64,000 bases of DNA from Ceratobasidium sp. AG-K. Lineage: Eukaryota; Basidiomycota; Agaricomycetes; Cantharellales; Ceratobasidiaceae. Positions within the stretch are counted from its first letter, which is position 1. The number at the start of each line of letters is the position of its first letter. The translations under genes were made by a program, and so were the position numbers. Positions 61,290 through 64,000 of the stretch are shown here, in pieces. The DNA lies in contig JAWNGF010000008.1 of NCBI GenBank assembly GCA_037039685.1, positions 992,001-1,056,000 of the forward strand. The letters run 5' to 3'. The notes under the pieces were generated by a model. That model made no database searches and was not told the DNA's origin. It was given only the letters and a program-made list of their open reading frames with translations.

Positions 61290-63769
61290 TTATAGGTCAT
61301 CATAGTTAGGGAATGCTGCGGTTTCCTCCGTTCGTTTCAACTTCTTCGCCGCCCTATCTTCCGCCTTGAGCTCTTCCCAGTCGTTCTCAATATCCCCCTC
61401 AACCTCTGAATCGTCTAACGGCTCGCTACTCGGGGCTTCATCTACAGTTGCAGCGCTCTTCTGTTTCTTTAGCCAATCCCTCTTTCTGCCCCGTTTCTCT
61501 TTTCGTAATTCCCTAGTCTCGGCTCGAGCTACGTTATTACTCCATGCACCATTTTTCTTCTTTTGTGCTATCCGCTGTTCTTTGGCTGCAACACGCTCCT
61601 GCCGCCGGGCTTCAATCGTTTCCGTTGCCTTCTGAAGAGCAACTTGGCGTTGTGCCTCACGGGCTTTATCCAGGTAGGGAATGGAGTCCCACTGTTGTGC
61701 AACGTACGAGCTTGAGGCTCTAACTGTAGAGATTGAGGTGGCAGACTTACGTCGATGTCCAACTCCGTCCACCCTTCTCGTGAAGTCAGCTCAGGCATCT
61801 TGGGTAACCGAATGAGTCCAAACGCCTTCGCAACGCCGACGAGATCAAGGTCCTTGATTCGGAAAATGTAGGACGCTTCATGCTTTGAGTATGCGCGTAC
61901 GAACGATACAAACGCCTTCATGCTCTAGCAAGAAAGTGAGCCAATGGAAATATGCTCAGGGAGCAGCCGCTTGCCTTTTCATAAATGTCGCGATCGTTTT
62001 GAACTATAGATTGAATATCACGGAATAAAGATATTGCGGTCTCGTCGAGAACCCTATCAGATCCAGTTTGCGATGTTGAAACCTCGCCCGCATGAATGTA
62101 TGAGTGCTCCTTCAGGGGGATTTGCCGCACAGCGAGAAAGTCTATGTGCATGTTTAAGCTAGCCATATTATCTTGAATAAGAGACTCGCTCACCTACATA
62201 TTCCCGTTCTCGTCCTTCGCATAGAAGTACCCATGCACGGCCTTTTCGCCCGGCCCGAGCCGTTCTGCCCGCTCGATGGCTGTACTGTTTTGGATCCGTT
62301 GGGGGGTCATATTGTACTACCACGTCCACGTCAGGAAGATCAAGTCCACGTGCAGCTACATCCGTCGCCAGTAGCAATGAAGGGGAGTCGGGAGTTGATG
62401 GATGGGCAGCAAAAGCAGCCAAGGTCGATGCGCGTTTGGCCGGTGTAAGATGACCGTGAAGCGTGAAGATTTTGGTGCTCGATAGCTGTGGAACTCGAGC
62501 GAAGATCTGTGGATGCGATTTATTAACCACCTGGCCAAACTATGATAATGATGCTAACCTTGGAAAAATACTCGACACAAGCACAAGTTGCAAAGTAAGA
62601 GATAAATCTTGCAGACCCCTGGGTTTCTCGCTCCAGTGACAATATGCGCAGGAACTGGATTGTCTTTTCCTCAGGGCGAGACGAAACAAACGAGTTTTGT
62701 AGCCTAAAGTAGCTGTTAGTAACAAATGGAGGACGATATTTCAAGTACGCACGTCGCTGGAGTCCGCCTTTCTGTCATTGCATTCTCACCCGCTTTTCGT
62801 TTCTTATTTTCCACCTTGACAACAATCCGTACAGGATTGCGTAATCCTACGCGCACTAGCTCAGATAGGGCATCGGTCATGGTTGCGCTAAATAGTCCAG
62901 TCCGACGTTGTTTGGGTAGGTGCTTGAGGATCTTGGTGATTGAGCTGAGAAATCCTAGATCAAGCAACCTAGAAACGAGCCATACTATAAGAGGGGATCC
63001 AGACGCTAAGAAGAATGAACGTACCTATCTGCTTCGTCTAGCACTAACACCTCCAATTCTTTCACGCTCACTCGGGTCGCACCTCGTCCAACAAGGAATT
63101 CTTCTATGCGTCCCGGCGTACCAATCACAATATCCGCCGAGGTATCTAGAAACCTTTGAATATCCTGTGCTGGTGTCGAGTCGACACCTGAAACGAGAAG
63201 TAGTGGAGGTGGGTAGGTGGGTGGCGGCGAGCATTGATCGGACTGCACGCTCTCAGATGTGGGCGGAACAGGTTGAGCATCCAAGAAGAGCCGGAAGATC
63301 GAATGAATTTGGGCCGCTAGTTCCCTATAAAGCGATGAGACAGTGACAAGCCGAATGAGTTCTGGGTTTTCTCACCGGGTTGGGGATATGATAAGAGCCC
63401 CGACTTCATTCTTGCGCAACGGCACTTCTCTCCGAATTAGTTTCTCTACGATTGGGACAACAAACGCCAAGGTTTTGCCTGATCCCGTCACAGCCTTTGG
63501 CTTTGTTATAAAATATGCAGGGTAATATTCATCTAACGTACCTCAACAACCACATCCTTGTGCTTCATAAATAGTGGGATGGTGCTAGCTTGTACTGGGG
63601 TCATTTGAGAGAAACCTTGGGAATCAATAACTTCTTGACTGAAGGCAAACGCTTGGTTCAATATCAGCTGCTTGACAGTGAACACAGGCCCTCACATCCA
63701 TGGAGTAAGTTTTGGGTTGAGTTTTGACCAGGATCCAGCGAAAGATGGTGCTTGAGCGAGAGAGGCCAT
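61290..63769 (-). CDS. spb4: DEAD-box ATP-dependent RNA helicase Spb4 (DDX55)
   Basis: A nucleolar helicase needed for 60S ribosomal subunit assembly. The start at 63769 gives [20 protein letters not shown], then an intron into [19 protein letters not shown] (Q motif). Motifs: [17 protein letters not shown], Ia [15 protein letters not shown], Ib [66 protein letters not shown] and [18 protein letters not shown]. The Spb4-specific C-terminal region follows ([59 protein letters not shown]), then a basic coiled tail ([19 protein letters not shown]) and an acidic end ([20 protein letters not shown]) to stop at 61290. Introns of about 50-60 bp are present. No frame breaks were seen. The 231 bases upstream to the window edge hold only promoter-like sequence. 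Confidence 0.9.
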
Positions 63770-64000
63770 CGAAGTCCGTCCCAGGTAATATAGTGTATCA
63801 AGTTCGGTACTATAGGATTTCCCGATTTATCTTCAGCAAGCGTATGTTCCGTGTTTATAGTAGTGGATGGAAGAAAGCTCCGGGATAGTTTAGTAGACTA
63901 CAAAGGTGGATAAAAACACGAGCCAAATGATCAACAGGTTGGATCACAAACGTCCCGGTCAAGTGGTGGCAAGCGCCTGGAGAAATTTCATTTGCAAAGG

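Overview
The window is nuclear DNA of a filamentous basidiomycete. Genes are split by many short introns (about 45-60 bp, nearly all GT-AG), coding GC is moderate to high, and the gene set is fungal: a Prp22-type spliceosomal helicase, an Spb4-type ribosome-biogenesis helicase, Exo5, an Isc1-type phospholipase C, a GRAM-VASt sterol-transfer protein, XanA-type xanthine dioxygenase, GH51 arabinofuranosidase and F-box/LRR proteins. The style resembles Ceratobasidiaceae (Rhizoctonia-like) Agaricomycetes. That placement is an inference, not a measurement.

Layout. 0-11 kb is gene-poor and accessory: the 3' part of a 2-oxoglutarate dioxygenase gene, two F-box-like genes on the minus strand, a stray enolase exon fragment, a 30-bp perfect palindrome and an unrecognised 446-residue protein. 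11.7-14.7 kb holds a STRAP-like WD40 protein and an Isc1-type phospholipase C. 15.5-26.9 kb is a tandem array of four paralogous arrestin-fold genes with the same four-exon structure. Only the fourth reads through intact (549 aa). A small inverted-repeat element sits in the gap between copies 2 and 3. 27-40 kb is dense housekeeping: prp22 (minus), GRAM-VASt protein, methyltransferase, SDR and exo5 (all plus), then a convergent GH51 gene (40.5-43.5 kb, minus). 43.5-46.7 kb is empty. 46.8-64 kb holds a two-finger Msn2/4-like C2H2 factor, a 115-aa unknown protein, a PEHE-like basic-motif protein, an unknown protein, a XanA-like dioxygenase, a CRAL-TRIO protein, an F-box protein and spb4.

The genes do not form one pathway. 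The region most worth attention is the arrestin array: repeated duplication, near-identical stretches that include introns, a GC-AG intron in the intact copy, and single-base disruptions in the other copies. Conserved single-copy genes here (Isc1-type, GRAM-VASt, methyltransferase) carry the same kind of one-base shifts, so residual sequencing indels must be excluded before calling copies 1-3 dead. Exon boundaries were derived by hand from splice signals and protein continuity. No homology search was run, and family names rest on motif recognition.
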